Positions 44,380-53,010 of a DNA stretch of 64,000 bases are shown in pieces. The notes under the pieces were generated by a model. It was given only the letters and a program-made list of their open reading frames with translations. It made no database searches and was not told the origin of the DNA. The stretch spans positions 1 through 64,000 of the forward strand of contig NZ_BCTA01000026.1 in assembly GCF_001570485.1 (NCBI RefSeq), read 5' to 3'. The translations under genes and the position numbers were made by a program. This DNA comes from Mycolicibacterium novocastrense (lineage in GTDB: Bacteria > Actinomycetota > Actinomycetes > Mycobacteriales > Mycobacteriaceae). Positions within the stretch are counted from its first letter, which is position 1, and each line of letters opens with the position of its first letter.

Positions 44380-45959
44380 GACACTTCCCGGCAGTTGACT
44401 CCCGGCTCGGGTGGCGGGGGCGGCAGCGCGGTGACGGTCGGGGGCGGCGGCGGTTTGGGCGTCGGCGACTCCGGGGACTCCGGCGGCGGCGGTGTGCCCG
44501 GTTCGGCCCGAGGGGATTCCGGTGGTGGCGGCGCCGGCTTCGGTGTCGGCGGCGGTGGGGTCACCGTTCGCGGAGTCTCCGGTGCCGGCGTGCCCTGCTC
44601 GCCGCGAGGCGGCGGATTGTTCGGCAGGCCAGGCGCATTCGACGGCCCCGGACTGTGCGGCGCAGTCGTGCGCGGGGCCGGTGGCGGTGGCGGTGCGCAG
44701 ATCGGCAGCAGCGAATCGCGCGCGAGCTGGTTGATCTGGGTGATCGCCTGATCCTCCGACCCCGTCGGCAATCCGGCGATGACCTGTCGCTGTTCGGAGG
44801 GTTTGAGGTCGCTCACCCGAAGTGGTTGACAATCGCGCGGTTCCTGGCCCGGACTGATCAGGGTGAGCCCGTTGCGTTCGGTCAGGCAGCCCCGTCGGTA
44901 CGGCTCCTGCAGCGGGTAGCCGAGGATGGATCCGGGCACACCTCGCATGATCGAGACGACGCCGTCGTGGGCGGTGACGTAGAAGTTGCTGCGGATGATC
45001 TCGCGGCCGACGGCCAGTCCGGCCAGGACGACCAGAACGACGAGGGCGGCGGCGATGAACATTCGCCGCCGCGACTTGGGCGGTCGCGGCGGTTCCTCCG
45101 GTTCCGGTAGCGCGCGCTTGGCTTCGTTGCGTCGCGGGTTGAAGGCCGACGCGCGACCGGCGGCGGTGTTGGGCGGCGGCTGGTCGTCATCACCGGATAC
45201 CGCACCGGCGATGATCGGTTGGGTCTGGCCGTAGTCGTAGGCATTGTTGTCGATGACGTCGGCCACCACGACGGTGACGTTGTCGGGACCGCCGCCGCGA
45301 AGCGCCAATTCGATGAGCCGGTCGGCACTTTCGGCGACATCGGGGATCTGCAACGCCTCGAGGATGGTCTCCTGGCTGACCGGGTCGGACAGGCCGTCAG
45401 AGCACAGCAGGTAACGGTCACCTGCCCGCGCCTCGCGCATGATGAGGGTCGGTTCGACCTCGTGGCCGGTCAGTGCGCGCATGATCAACGACCGCTGCGG
45501 ATGGCTGTGAGCCTCCTCGGCGGTGATGCGGCCCTCGTCGACGAGCGTCTGGACGAACGTGTCGTCCTTGGTGATCTGGGTCAGCTCCCCGTCGCGCAGC
45601 ATGTAGCCGCGCGAGTCGCCGATGTGCACCAAGCCAAGTCGATTGCCCGCGAACAGAATTGCGGTCAACGTGGTGCCCATGCCCTCGAGCTCGGGGTCGG
45701 CCTCCACGTGGGCGGCGATCGCGGAGTTGCCCTCGCGCACCGCGGCGTCCAGCTTGCTCAGCAGGTCGCCGCCGGGTTCATCGTCGTCGAGGTGGGCCAG
45801 CGCGGCGATCACCAGTTGAGAGGCCACCTCGCCCGCGGCGTGCCCGCCCATACCGTCGGCCAGCGCGAGCAGGCGGGCGCCGGCGTACACCGAGTCCTCG
45901 TTGTTCGCCCTGACCAGGCCGCGGTCGCTGCGCGCGGCATATCGAAGCACCAGGGTCAC
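44376..45959 (-). CDS. pstP: Ser/Thr protein phosphatase PstP (PP2C)
   Basis: Mn-dependent PP2C phosphatase reversing PknA/PknB phosphorylation. The 527-residue protein begins VTLVLRYAARSDRGLVRANNEDSVYAG. It has the metal-binding ADGMGGHAAGE, GDSRGYMLRDGEL, LLCSDGLSDPV and GGPDNVTVVVADV motifs in the first 240 residues. One membrane helix (MFIAAALVVLVVLAGLAVG) precedes an extracellular domain ending in a long Pro-rich tail. GTG at 45959 overlaps the fhaB stop. Confidence 0.95.
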   Translation of the reverse strand: MTLVLRYAARSDRGLVRANNEDSVYAGARLLALADGMGGHAAGEVASQLVIAALAHLDDDEPGGDLLSKLDAAVREGNSAIAAHVEADPELEGMGTTLTAILFAGNRLGLVHIGDSRGYMLRDGELTQITKDDTFVQTLVDEGRITAEEAHSHPQRSLIMRALTGHEVEPTLIMREARAGDRYLLCSDGLSDPVSQETILEALQIPDVAESADRLIELALRGGGPDNVTVVVADVIDNNAYDYGQTQPIIAGAVSGDDDQPPPNTAAGRASAFNPRRNEAKRALPEPEEPPRPPKSRRRMFIAAALVVLVVLAGLAVGREIIRSNFYVTAHDGVVSIMRGVPGSILGYPLQEPYRRGCLTERNGLTLISPGQEPRDCQPLRVSDLKPSEQRQVIAGLPTGSEDQAITQINQLARDSLLPICAPPPPPAPRTTAPHSPGPSNAPGLPNNPPPRGEQGTPAPETPRTVTPPPPTPKPAPPPPESPRAEPGTPPPPESPESPTPKPPPPPTVTALPPPPPEPGVNCREVS

Positions 45960-46423
45960 GGGCGCAGCTCGATTACCGTCTTGCCGATCCGAACCGGCGT
46001 GCCTATCGGAACGCGTACCGCCGTCGTCACCTTCGCCCTGTCGAGGTATGTGCCGTTGGTCGATCCTAGGTCCTCGACGTACCATTCCGAACCTCGAGGC
46101 GACAGCCTCGCGTGGCGCGTCGAGGCGTAGTCGTCGGTGAGGACCAACGTCGAGTCGTCGGCCCGCCCGATCAGCACCGGCTGACTGCCGAGCGTGATGC
46201 GGGTGCCGGCCAGCGCACCCTCGATGACCACCAGATGCCGGGCCACGTTACGGCGGGCCCGGTTGGGCAGCAGCGAAGCGCGCAGCGGCAGCCCGCGGCG
46301 GACCATGACAGCACCGGTCGGGGCGTAGAGATCGGTCCGCAGGATTCTCAGCACCGACCAGATGAACAGCCATAGCAGCAACAGGAATCCGACGCGCGTC
46401 AGTTGCAGTACCAACCCCTGCAT
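45956..46423 (-). CDS. fhaB: FHA-domain protein FhaB (FipA)
   Basis: Phospho-threonine-binding membrane-associated protein, 155 residues. One N-terminal membrane helix (VGFLLLLWLFIWSVLRIL) is followed by a C-terminal FHA domain with IGRADDSTLVL, STRHARLS and LGSTNGTYLDRAKV. In M. tuberculosis FipA is phosphorylated by PknA and links FtsZ with FtsQ. ATG at 46423. It is the second gene of the fhaA operon. Confidence 0.94.
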   Translation of the reverse strand: MQGLVLQLTRVGFLLLLWLFIWSVLRILRTDLYAPTGAVMVRRGLPLRASLLPNRARRNVARHLVVIEGALAGTRITLGSQPVLIGRADDSTLVLTDDYASTRHARLSPRGSEWYVEDLGSTNGTYLDRAKVTTAVRVPIGTPVRIGKTVIELRP

Positions 46424-46550
46424 CTGACGTCCTCTCCGTCTCCATCCCGTTGCACCGCCTCGGCAACGCAGCCAGCCTCGGCACCGTCACGATACTTGGA
46501 CGGTTACCGACATGAGGGGGAAGCGACAGCTTCTCCGCCCCGCCAGGCGC

Positions 46551-48023
46551 TCAGTGCACGCGGACGATGATCTCGGAGTGGCCCAGCCGGATCACGTCGC
46601 CGTCCGCGAGCTGCCACTCCTGGACGGGCGCGTTGTTGACGGTGGTGCCGTTGGTGGAGTTCAGGTCGGACAACAGCGCGACCTGGCCGTCCCACCGGAT
46701 CTCCAGATGCCGCCGGGACACCCCGGTGTCGGGCAGCCGGAACTGCGCGTCCTGACCCCGACCGATCACGTTGGTGCCCTCACGCAGCTGATAGGTGCGG
46801 CCGCTGCCGTCGTCGAGCTGCAGCGTGACGGTCGCGCCACTCGTGCCGTAGTCGGCCTGGCCGTAGCCACCGCCGTAACCGGCCGGCTGACCGTAGTCGT
46901 AGCCGCCGCCTGCGGGCTCGGAGTAGCCCGGTTCGGCGTAGCCGGCGGGCGCGTCACCGTAGCGGCCGTAGTCCGGCGGGGCGCCGTAGCCCTGGTCCTG
47001 GCGACCGTACGGTTGGCCGCCGTAGCCGCCCTGGTCGGGGTAGCCACCCTGATCCGGGTAGCCGCCCTGATCCGGATAGGCGGGCCGGGGTTCGGGACGG
47101 CCCTCGGGACGGCCGTAGCCACCCTCCTCGTGGCGGCCGGGGGCCGGGGGACGACCGTAGTCGTAGTCGGGTGCGCCGTAGCCGGGCTGCCCGCCGGGTG
47201 GGGGACCGTAGCCGCCCGGGGCCTGGCGGTAACCCTGGTCGGGATAGCCGCCCTGCGGCGGGCCGTAACCGGCCGGGGGGCGCTGCTCGTATGACGGCGG
47301 CGGATAGCCCTGGTCGGGGTAGCCGCCCTGGTCCGGGTAACCACCTTGGTCGGGATAACCGCCCTGGTCGGGGTAACCGCCCTGGTCGGGGTAACCACCC
47401 TGGCGCGGGCCGTAGGGGTCGCCCTGCGGCGGGTAGCCGCCCTGCTCGGGCGGGGGGTACGGGCCGCGGTCATCGGGGCGGCCGTAGCGATCATCTTGCG
47501 GGCGGTCCTGCGGACGGTCGTAGTACTCGTCGCCGGGCCTTCCCGGCCCCTGGCCGCCGCGGTAGGTCGGGTTGTCGCTCATCGGTGGTACTCCTGATTC
47601 TGCGCTGGACGCACGTACATGGGGTGGTGGTGCGGATTGGCCAGTGGTCGTGTCGGGATTGACCGCTCCACGCGCGCGAAACTGTCCGGTGTGCAGGGTG
47701 GGTGATTGTTCGAACCTGACGACCACATCACCATATGTTTGCCACCCCTGCTCACGGATGTATCCCTCCAAGTGCTTGGCAAAAGTCGCTGACGTGAGGT
47801 CTGGATCGGCGCTCACCTTCTGATAGTCAGGCACACTGAGGGTAATGACGTAGTCGTTCGGTGCCAAAACCTGACCGCCGAGCACTTCGCGCGCTCCGGT
47901 GTCGGCCTCCCGCCGAAGCACCGCCTCGACCTCCTGCGGGACGATCGAACCGCCGAACACCCGGGCGAAGGCATCACCGACCGTCGACTCGAGCTTGCGC
48001 TCGAAGCGGTCGACTAGACCCAT
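46551..48023 (-). CDS. fhaA: FHA-domain protein FhaA with GYPDQG repeat linker
   Basis: Cytoplasmic scaffold (490 residues) that binds phosphorylated MurJ and regulates late peptidoglycan synthesis. The N-terminal DUF3662 domain spans about residues 1-125 (MGLVDRFERKLESTVGDAFA). A roughly 260-residue linker follows that is very rich in Gly, Tyr, Pro, Gln and Asp, with many GGYPDQ repeats. The C-terminal FHA domain has VIGRGQDAQFRLPDTGVSRR and LNSTNGTTVNNAPV. The linker is encoded by an 18-base tandem DNA repeat. ATG at 48023. It is the first gene of the operon running to pknB. Confidence 0.95.
   Translation of the reverse strand: MGLVDRFERKLESTVGDAFARVFGGSIVPQEVEAVLRREADTGAREVLGGQVLAPNDYVITLSVPDYQKVSADPDLTSATFAKHLEGYIREQGWQTYGDVVVRFEQSPTLHTGQFRARGAVNPDTTTGQSAPPPHVRASSAESGVPPMSDNPTYRGGQGPGRPGDEYYDRPQDRPQDDRYGRPDDRGPYPPPEQGGYPPQGDPYGPRQGGYPDQGGYPDQGGYPDQGGYPDQGGYPDQGYPPPSYEQRPPAGYGPPQGGYPDQGYRQAPGGYGPPPGGQPGYGAPDYDYGRPPAPGRHEEGGYGRPEGRPEPRPAYPDQGGYPDQGGYPDQGGYGGQPYGRQDQGYGAPPDYGRYGDAPAGYAEPGYSEPAGGGYDYGQPAGYGGGYGQADYGTSGATVTLQLDDGSGRTYQLREGTNVIGRGQDAQFRLPDTGVSRRHLEIRWDGQVALLSDLNSTNGTTVNNAPVQEWQLADGDVIRLGHSEIIVRVH
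47302..47402. repeat. 18-base tandem repeat in the fhaA linker
   Basis: About 5.5 copies of an 18-base unit (plus-strand form GTAGCCGCCCTGGTCGGG with third-position variation), encoding GGYPDQ. A second, shorter block of two to three related copies lies at about 47018-47080. Copy number is likely to vary between strains by slippage. Confidence 0.85.
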
Positions 48024-48272
48024 GTCACCGCCCGCCTCACTCGGTCGTCATCCGTCGGCCCTGCTCACCGCGACGGGAGCCAGCGTGTCGGCTGGCCACA
48101 TTGTTCACGTGCATGGTATCGGCCGAGCGCCCGACAGCGGGACCAACAGAACTCTGAGAATCGGATCGCCGCAGCTCAGGACCCCGGATCACGATCGGCC
48201 GAACGCCGCCAGGAGGCAGCCGGTACGGTTGGGGAGCCGGGTGTTGTGCGTGATAGGCTCCCCCGGTTGTTG
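48024..48272 (+). promoter_or_regulatory. fhaA / tRNA-Leu intergenic with tRNA promoter
   Basis: 249 bases separating divergent fhaA and tRNA-Leu. A likely tRNA promoter is TTGGGG (48229-48234) and TAGGCT (48254-48259) with a 19-base spacer, ending 13 bases before the tRNA. The fhaA operon promoter must lie in the left part, but no clear hexamers were recognised. Confidence 0.5.
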
Positions 48273-48355
48273 GGGCGAGTGGCGGAATGGCAGACGCGCT
48301 GGCTTCAGGTGCCAGTGTCCTTCGGGACGTGGGGGTTCAAGTCCCCCTTCGCCCA
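48273..48355 (+). tRNA. leuT: tRNA-Leu (anticodon CAG)
   Basis: 83-base class II tRNA. Acceptor GGGCGAG pairs with TTCGCCC (one G-U), anticodon stem-loop CTGGCTTCAGGTGCCAG gives CAG, the long variable arm is TGTCCTTCGGGACGT, and the T-arm is GGGGGTTCAAGTCCCCC. CCA is not encoded. A strong terminator follows 11 bases downstream. Confidence 0.96.
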
Positions 48356-48366
48356 CAAAATGAAGA

Positions 48367-48399
48367 CGAGCCACCGGATTTCGGTGGCTCGTCTCATTT
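48367..48399 (+). terminator. Intrinsic terminator after tRNA-Leu
   Basis: Perfect 10-base stem CGAGCCACCG / CGGTGGCTCG (48367-48376 and 48382-48391) with a 5-base loop, followed by TCTCATTT. It should end the tRNA transcript and isolate it from the lipoprotein gene. Confidence 0.85.
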
Positions 48400-48469
48400 C
48401 TATGACGTCCGCCGCGGCGTCGGCACGCCTGAATCTCCGGCCGACCCGGCGCGGGTACTTTCCACAGAC

Positions 48470-49648
48470 ATGCGGAACGCGATCCTTGCGCTCATCTCTG
48501 TCGTCGCGCTGCTTGCCACGGCGTGCACATCGACCATCGAGGGATCCGCGGTCAGGGCCGTCGGTGGGCCCGCGCTGGATTTCGACCGGTTGGACCCGGG
48601 CCGGTTTCCCACGGCGCCGCGGGATCCGCTGGGCGTCGCGGGTGACCCGATGCTCGGCGTCGTGCTCGAGGGCCAGCGACTGGCCAACCACGTCATCGGC
48701 CCGTGGGAGGTCGACGAGGCGCTGACGGAGTGGTTCGGCCTGGGCGCGATGGTGCTGCCCCGCGCCGAGGCGCTGGCCATGATCGGCCCGATGAACATCG
48801 CCGCGGCCGCGGCCCGGCACGACTTCGTCACCGGCTTCGCCACGACGCGCACCGAGAAGAACAAGCAGATACTGCTCAACGCGGTGCTGCGCTTCGCCGA
48901 CGATCGCGCTGCCCAAGCCGCGGCCGACGACATGGGCGACGCGGTATCGCAGCCGCAGGGCACCGACGGGCCGTCACCGAAGCTGGAAATCCCCGGCCAT
49001 CCCGAGGCGCGCGCCAGCAGTCACACCGGCACCGATCGCAACATCGGGAAATTCGGTGCGGTGCGGTCGTTCACCGCCCACGGACCCTACGTACTGATGC
49101 AGTTGGCCCAGGCGACCGCCGGCATCGACGCCGCCGCCCGGCTGGTGACCGAGAGCCTCGACCTGCAGGCGCCGCAGATCGACAAGTTCCGCGCCACCGA
49201 CCCCAGCGAGCTGGCCGACATCTCGATCGATCCGACCGGCCTGTTGGCCCGCACGCTCCCACTCGACGGCCGCGATCCGACGTTCACCAAGGGCGGGACT
49301 TACGAACGGCGGGGCGCGCTGCACTTCCAGTCCGACCCGGTGCGCTCGGCCAAGCTGTTCTCGGACACCGGCGTCGACCTGGTCGCGATGGCGGGGACGA
49401 CCGTCTACGAAACCAAGGACGGCGCAGGCGCCGAAGGTGTGGTCGAGGAGTTCGCCGAGGAGGTGTCGGCGACGGCCAAACCGGCCAACCCGGTTCCGGA
49501 CATGCCCGGCAGCCGCTGCCTGCGGACGAACGAGGGCGCCTTCTACTGCCTGGCCACCGCCGACCAATACACCATCGAGACCAGTGCCCCGACTCTGCTT
49601 GCGGCCCAACAGATGACGGCCGCGCAGTACATCATGCTGATGAGCTAG
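48470..49648 (+). CDS. DUF7373-type lipoprotein
   Basis: Predicted secreted lipoprotein of 392 residues. It has the signal peptide MRNAILALISVVALLATAC with the lipid-modified Cys in ATAC (an imperfect lipobox). The body (ALDFDRLDPGRFPTAPRDP, then LPRAEALAMIGPMNIAAAAA, and paired cysteines in SRCLRTNEGAFYCLATAD near the end) resembles the mycobacterial/nocardial DUF7373 lipoprotein family. No function is known. ATG at 48470 is preferred because it begins the signal peptide; the open frame extends back into tRNA-Leu but that part is not coding. Nothing nearby suggests a partner. Confidence 0.78.
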   Translation: MRNAILALISVVALLATACTSTIEGSAVRAVGGPALDFDRLDPGRFPTAPRDPLGVAGDPMLGVVLEGQRLANHVIGPWEVDEALTEWFGLGAMVLPRAEALAMIGPMNIAAAAARHDFVTGFATTRTEKNKQILLNAVLRFADDRAAQAAADDMGDAVSQPQGTDGPSPKLEIPGHPEARASSHTGTDRNIGKFGAVRSFTAHGPYVLMQLAQATAGIDAAARLVTESLDLQAPQIDKFRATDPSELADISIDPTGLLARTLPLDGRDPTFTKGGTYERRGALHFQSDPVRSAKLFSDTGVDLVAMAGTTVYETKDGAGAEGVVEEFAEEVSATAKPANPVPDMPGSRCLRTNEGAFYCLATADQYTIETSAPTLLAAQQMTAAQYIMLMS

Positions 49649-49707
49649 CCACGCTCAACCCCATCCCGGTGGCGGTCGTCGCCCCCGCGACCTGACAAGA
49701 TCGGGCC

Positions 49708-50208
49708 GTGGGCAAGAACGAACGCGCGAAGATCGTCATGTCCGACGACGAGGTCGCCGAATTCATCGAACGCAGTCGCACCGCCACGATGGCCACGGTG
49801 CTGCCCGACGGGCGGCCCCACCTGGTCGCGATGTGGTACGCCGTGCTCGACGGCGAGATCTGGTTCGAGACGAAGGCCAAGTCGCAGAAGGCGGTCAACC
49901 TGCGGCGCAACCCGACGGTCACGGTGATGATCGAGGACGGCCACACCTACGACACGCTGCGCGGCGTGTCCATCGACGGCAGGGCCGAGATCGTCGACGA
50001 TCCGGAAACCGTTCTGCGCGTAGGTATCAGCGTCTGGGAGCGCTACACCGGACCGTACTCCGAGGACATGCGCCCGTTCGTCGACCAGATGATGAACAAC
50101 CGCATCTGTGTACGGGTGGTGCCGCTGCGCACCCGCAGCTGGGACCATCGCAAGCTCGGTATGCCCGCGATGCCGCTGGGTGGCAGCACGGCGCAGTACC
50201 TAGGTTGA
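49708..50208 (+). CDS. PPOX-class flavin/F420-dependent enzyme
   Basis: Split-barrel oxidoreductase of the pyridoxamine-5'-phosphate-oxidase superfamily, 166 residues. The typical opening is FIERSRTATMATVLPDGRPHLVAMWYAV, followed by WFETKAKSQKAVNLRRNPTVTVMIEDG, the usual phosphate- and flavin/F420-binding strands. Many mycobacterial members use coenzyme F420 rather than FMN; which is used here cannot be told. GTG start at 49708. The next gene, also a split-barrel F420-type enzyme, begins 4 bases after its stop, so the two are probably co-transcribed. Confidence 0.82.
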   Translation: MGKNERAKIVMSDDEVAEFIERSRTATMATVLPDGRPHLVAMWYAVLDGEIWFETKAKSQKAVNLRRNPTVTVMIEDGHTYDTLRGVSIDGRAEIVDDPETVLRVGISVWERYTGPYSEDMRPFVDQMMNNRICVRVVPLRTRSWDHRKLGMPAMPLGGSTAQYLG

Positions 50209-50212
50209 TCCC

Positions 50213-50692
50213 ATGGACCCGAACAACAAGCCCAAGCAGCTGAACTCGCCCGTCGTCACGAAGATCATGAAGTACGCCGGCAAAGCCCACGTGTGGGTGT
50301 ACCGCCGCTCGGGCGGGAAGATCGGCGCGACATGGCGGGTGGGCGCGGGTTTCAAGAAGCCCGTACCGACGCTGCTGCTCGAGCACATCGGGCGCAAATC
50401 CGGCAGACGGCTGGTGTCGCCGCTGGTGTACATCCACGACGGTGACGACGTGATCGTCGTGGCGTCCCAGGGCGGCCGCGACACCGATCCGCAGTGGTAC
50501 CGCAACCTGGTGGCCAACCCCGAGGCCTACATCGAGATCGGTTCGGACCGCCGGGCCGTGCGCGCCGTGACCGCGACGCCCGAGCAAAAGGCGCGGTTGT
50601 GGCCGAAGCTGGTCGAGGCCTACGCCGACTTCGACACCTACCAGTCGTGGGCCGACCGCGAGATTCCGGTGGTCATCCTGCAGCCGCGCTGA
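50213..50692 (+). CDS. Deazaflavin (F420)-dependent nitroreductase family protein
   Basis: DDN-like flavin/deazaflavin oxidoreductase A member, 159 residues. Family signatures: HVWVYRRSGGKIGATWR, the F420-binding TLLLEHIGRKSGRRLVSPLVY, VVASQGGRDTDPQWYRNLVANP and the C-terminal WPKLVEAYADFDTYQSWADREIPVVIL. Relatives in M. tuberculosis (Ddn) reduce quinones and activate nitroimidazole drugs; the physiological substrate here is unknown. ATG 4 bases after the PPOX gene suggests coupling. Confidence 0.9.
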   Translation: MDPNNKPKQLNSPVVTKIMKYAGKAHVWVYRRSGGKIGATWRVGAGFKKPVPTLLLEHIGRKSGRRLVSPLVYIHDGDDVIVVASQGGRDTDPQWYRNLVANPEAYIEIGSDRRAVRAVTATPEQKARLWPKLVEAYADFDTYQSWADREIPVVILQPR

Positions 50693-50819
50693 CGACACGC
50701 CGACTGCGATCCATCTCACACCCCGAAGGCGTTCGGCTTCCCCCGCACACCGGGTAGCCAACTGGACAGGTGCACCCCAGCGCCGACCCAAACCGTCAAC
50801 GCTTAAGGGGCGAAAATCT

Positions 50820-51779
50820 ATGACTACCACCAAAACCACACTGATCGCGCAGTTGCGCACGATCCTTGACCTGACGCATACCGAGATCCAGGTCGCCGAG
50901 ACCCGGATCGCACAGGCCCGTACCGAGGCGGTGCGTCGCGAACTGACGCAGAACGCCGAGAACGGCCGGATTCGCGCCGAGGCGATCGAGAAGGCGATCC
51001 GCGATCTGGGTGGCTTCCCCGACACGATCGGCCCGTTCCTGGGCCGCGCCGCCGCCGCGGTGAAGGCGCTCACCGAACAGGCACAGCCGTTCGATGAGGC
51101 GCTGCTGGGCGACCTGGCGCTCGAGGATCAGCTGCTCGACCGCGCCCGTTACGTCAAGGCGCTCGCGGTCGCTGCCAAGGAACCGGCTGTCCAGGACCTC
51201 GCCGATCGCCTGATCACCGCGCATTCGGCGACGGTGAACTGGCTGACCACGGTGCTGGCCGAGGATGCACTCGGCGGCCCGGCCGCGCTGCAGCGCACGC
51301 CGCTGCAGGCCGCTGCGGGTACCGCGGTGAAGCTGGTCAACCTGCCCGGACAGTGGTCGGCGCAGTCGGTCGAGCGGCTCGCGGAGCTGCTGCGGTCGGC
51401 CGGCCCGGCCGTCGATGACCTGCGCGAGCGCGCCCAGCGCGCCAGCGAGATCACCCTCAAGGCGCTCGGGGCGTCGCGCGACGGTGCCCTGCGCAGCGCG
51501 GAGAGGGTTGTCCGCCGCGAAGGTGCCGACGACGCGGCCGATGCGCTGCACAAGGCGCGTGCCCAGAGCGGTGTGGTCGACGCCGACGAGCTGCCGATCG
51601 CCGGGTACGACGACCTCAACCTCAGCGACGCGGTGGCCGCGGTGAAGGATCTCGACGATCCGTCCGACATCCGCACGATCATCGCCTACGAGGAGATGCA
51701 CAAGAACCGCCAGCGGCTGGTGTCGGCGGCGCAGACACGCCTGGCCGACATCGCTCAGGAGGTCGTTGGCATCAGCTGA
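50820..51779 (+). CDS. Ferritin-like helical protein
   Basis: 319-residue, almost entirely alpha-helical, acidic protein. The N-terminal 160 residues have spaced Glu/His positions resembling a ferritin-like four-helix bundle (LDLTHTEIQVAETRIAQARTEA, LALEDQLLDRARYVKALA, LADRLITAHSATVNWLTTVL). The second half (LQAAAGTAVKLVNLPGQWSA to HKNRQRLVSAAQTRLADIA) has no recognised domain. The ferritin-like call is fold-level only, and metal binding is not established. ATG follows a purine-rich AAGGGGCG. A strong terminator lies 22 bases after the stop, so it is transcribed alone or as the last gene. Confidence 0.65.
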   Translation: MTTTKTTLIAQLRTILDLTHTEIQVAETRIAQARTEAVRRELTQNAENGRIRAEAIEKAIRDLGGFPDTIGPFLGRAAAAVKALTEQAQPFDEALLGDLALEDQLLDRARYVKALAVAAKEPAVQDLADRLITAHSATVNWLTTVLAEDALGGPAALQRTPLQAAAGTAVKLVNLPGQWSAQSVERLAELLRSAGPAVDDLRERAQRASEITLKALGASRDGALRSAERVVRREGADDAADALHKARAQSGVVDADELPIAGYDDLNLSDAVAAVKDLDDPSDIRTIIAYEEMHKNRQRLVSAAQTRLADIAQEVVGIS

Positions 51780-51800
51780 CCTTTTGGATGGCACCGGAAG

Positions 51801-51830
51801 CACCCCGCGGGAAACCGCGGGGTGTTTCTC
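51801..51830 (+). terminator. Intrinsic terminator after ferritin-like gene
   Basis: Perfect 10-base stem CACCCCGCGG / CCGCGGGGTG (51801-51810, 51815-51824) with a GAAA tetraloop and a TTTCTC tail. It lies between convergent genes and may serve both. Confidence 0.9.
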
Positions 51831-51839
51831 GTTGGCGGA

Positions 51840-52643
51840 CTACATGCGGGGCGGGGTGAAGCCGGGGTTCGCCAGCGCGTTGGCCACGCCGCTGCCGATC
51901 GGCCCGAACTCGTCGACGATGGTCGCGGTGCCGGTGGCCACACCCGCGTCGCTGAATTGCGTCAGCGCGGCCAGCCCGAGATAGGGCCCCTTCGGCAGGC
52001 GCGACAACGTCAGGGTGTAGTCGGCGTTGATCCACTGCAGGCCGCTGGGCCCGAAATGTGTCAACGAGCTGACCATGTCGCCTGCCATTGCGGCGCGGGT
52101 GAACGGCGTCAGGTCCACGCCGGCCACCAGCGGCCGAAAGTCGCGGACCCACAAGTGTTTCGGACCCGAATGCTGCCAGTTGGCCAGGCCCTCGCCGGGC
52201 CCGGGTTCGCGCTCGTCCCGCCCATAGGTCCACACCAGCGTCGACAGTTCGCGGGGGATGGGATCCGGTGTGGGTGGCGGCGCAGGCATGCTGACCGGCG
52301 ACGTCCAGACGTCGTCGGCGGGCTGCTCTCCGCGGCGAAGGAACAGCGCGGTTGCCCGGGCGACGGCCGTGTCGCCCTGCGTCATCAGTGCATCGACCAG
52401 CTTGAGGCGGCGGCCCTGCCGGACGACGGCGGTCTCCACCCGGACCGCTGCCAGTGCGGCCGGGCGGAACAGGTCGACGGTCAGGCGGGCCGGCTGGAAA
52501 TCCGGGTCGCCGGCATCGCGTTCGAGCACGTGCCCGAGCAGACCGCCGGCGTAGTTGCCGCTGATCGTCTGTCCCCACGGGCCCCGCGCCATCGGCGTGG
52601 GCACGAACGCATCACCATCCGGGGTGAAGAACGCCGTCGCCAT
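51840..52643 (-). CDS. Acyl-CoA thioesterase family protein
   Basis: Double-hotdog thioesterase-type protein of 267 residues. The N-terminal hotdog has the PWGQTISGNYAGGLLGHVLE helix region and QPARLTVDLFRPAALAAVRV. The C-terminal half has PLVAGVDLTPFTRAAMAGDMVSS and INADYTLTLSRLPKGPYLGL. This layout is found in TesB-like mycobacterial proteins that hydrolyse acyl-CoAs; the substrate is unknown. ATG at 52643. It is the last of a leftward run with the GNAT and pirin genes. Confidence 0.8.
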   Translation of the reverse strand: MATAFFTPDGDAFVPTPMARGPWGQTISGNYAGGLLGHVLERDAGDPDFQPARLTVDLFRPAALAAVRVETAVVRQGRRLKLVDALMTQGDTAVARATALFLRRGEQPADDVWTSPVSMPAPPPTPDPIPRELSTLVWTYGRDEREPGPGEGLANWQHSGPKHLWVRDFRPLVAGVDLTPFTRAAMAGDMVSSLTHFGPSGLQWINADYTLTLSRLPKGPYLGLAALTQFSDAGVATGTATIVDEFGPIGSGVANALANPGFTPPRM

Positions 52644-52670
52644 CGCGAAGACGATAGCGGGGTAGTCGAA

Positions 52671-53003
52671 CTAACGATTCGCCAGCCACTGCTCGACGTC
52701 GTCGGAAACCGGATCGACGACGTCGGAGAACTCGTCGTGCTTCTCGACGTAGGACGCCACCATCTTGCAGACGGGCACGATGCGCAGCCCGTCGTCGCGG
52801 GTCTTCTGCAACGCCTCCCCGATCAGGATCGTCGCCAGGCCGCGGCCCTCGAAGTCGCTGTCGACCTCGGTGTGGGTGAACACCCGCTGACAGTCTCGGT
52901 CGGCGAACTCGGCGATTCCGACGCTCTTGCCGTCGACGGAGATGGTGTAGCGGTCGGCTTCGGCGGTGACCTCGGTGGGCGCGCCGGTTTTGTCGGTCGT
53001 CAT
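52671..53003 (-). CDS. Short GNAT acetyltransferase (YjdJ type)
   Basis: 110-residue mini-GNAT protein. The fold core is visible as KSVGIAEFADRDCQRVFTHTEV, the acetyl-CoA-binding DSDFEGRGLATILIGEALQK and the strand GLRIVPVCKMVASYVEKH, which are features of the YjdJ/N-acetyltransferase-like family. The target is not known. ATG at 53003; only 7 bases separate it from the upstream pirin gene, so the two are probably co-transcribed. Confidence 0.85.
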   Translation of the reverse strand: MTTDKTGAPTEVTAEADRYTISVDGKSVGIAEFADRDCQRVFTHTEVDSDFEGRGLATILIGEALQKTRDDGLRIVPVCKMVASYVEKHDEFSDVVDPVSDDVEQWLANR

Positions 53004-53010
53004 GGTGTCT

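Noticed and set aside
42967..44832. Longer 621-codon version of rodA
   Set aside because: The extra N-terminus lies inside pstP and has low-complexity Thr/Ala/Arg content; the ATG at 44379 gives the family length and a four-base overlap with pstP.
47018..47402. Regular short repeats considered as a CRISPR array
   Set aside because: Units are contiguous 18-mers without spacers, in frame within fhaA and encoding GGYPDQ; no cas genes nearby.
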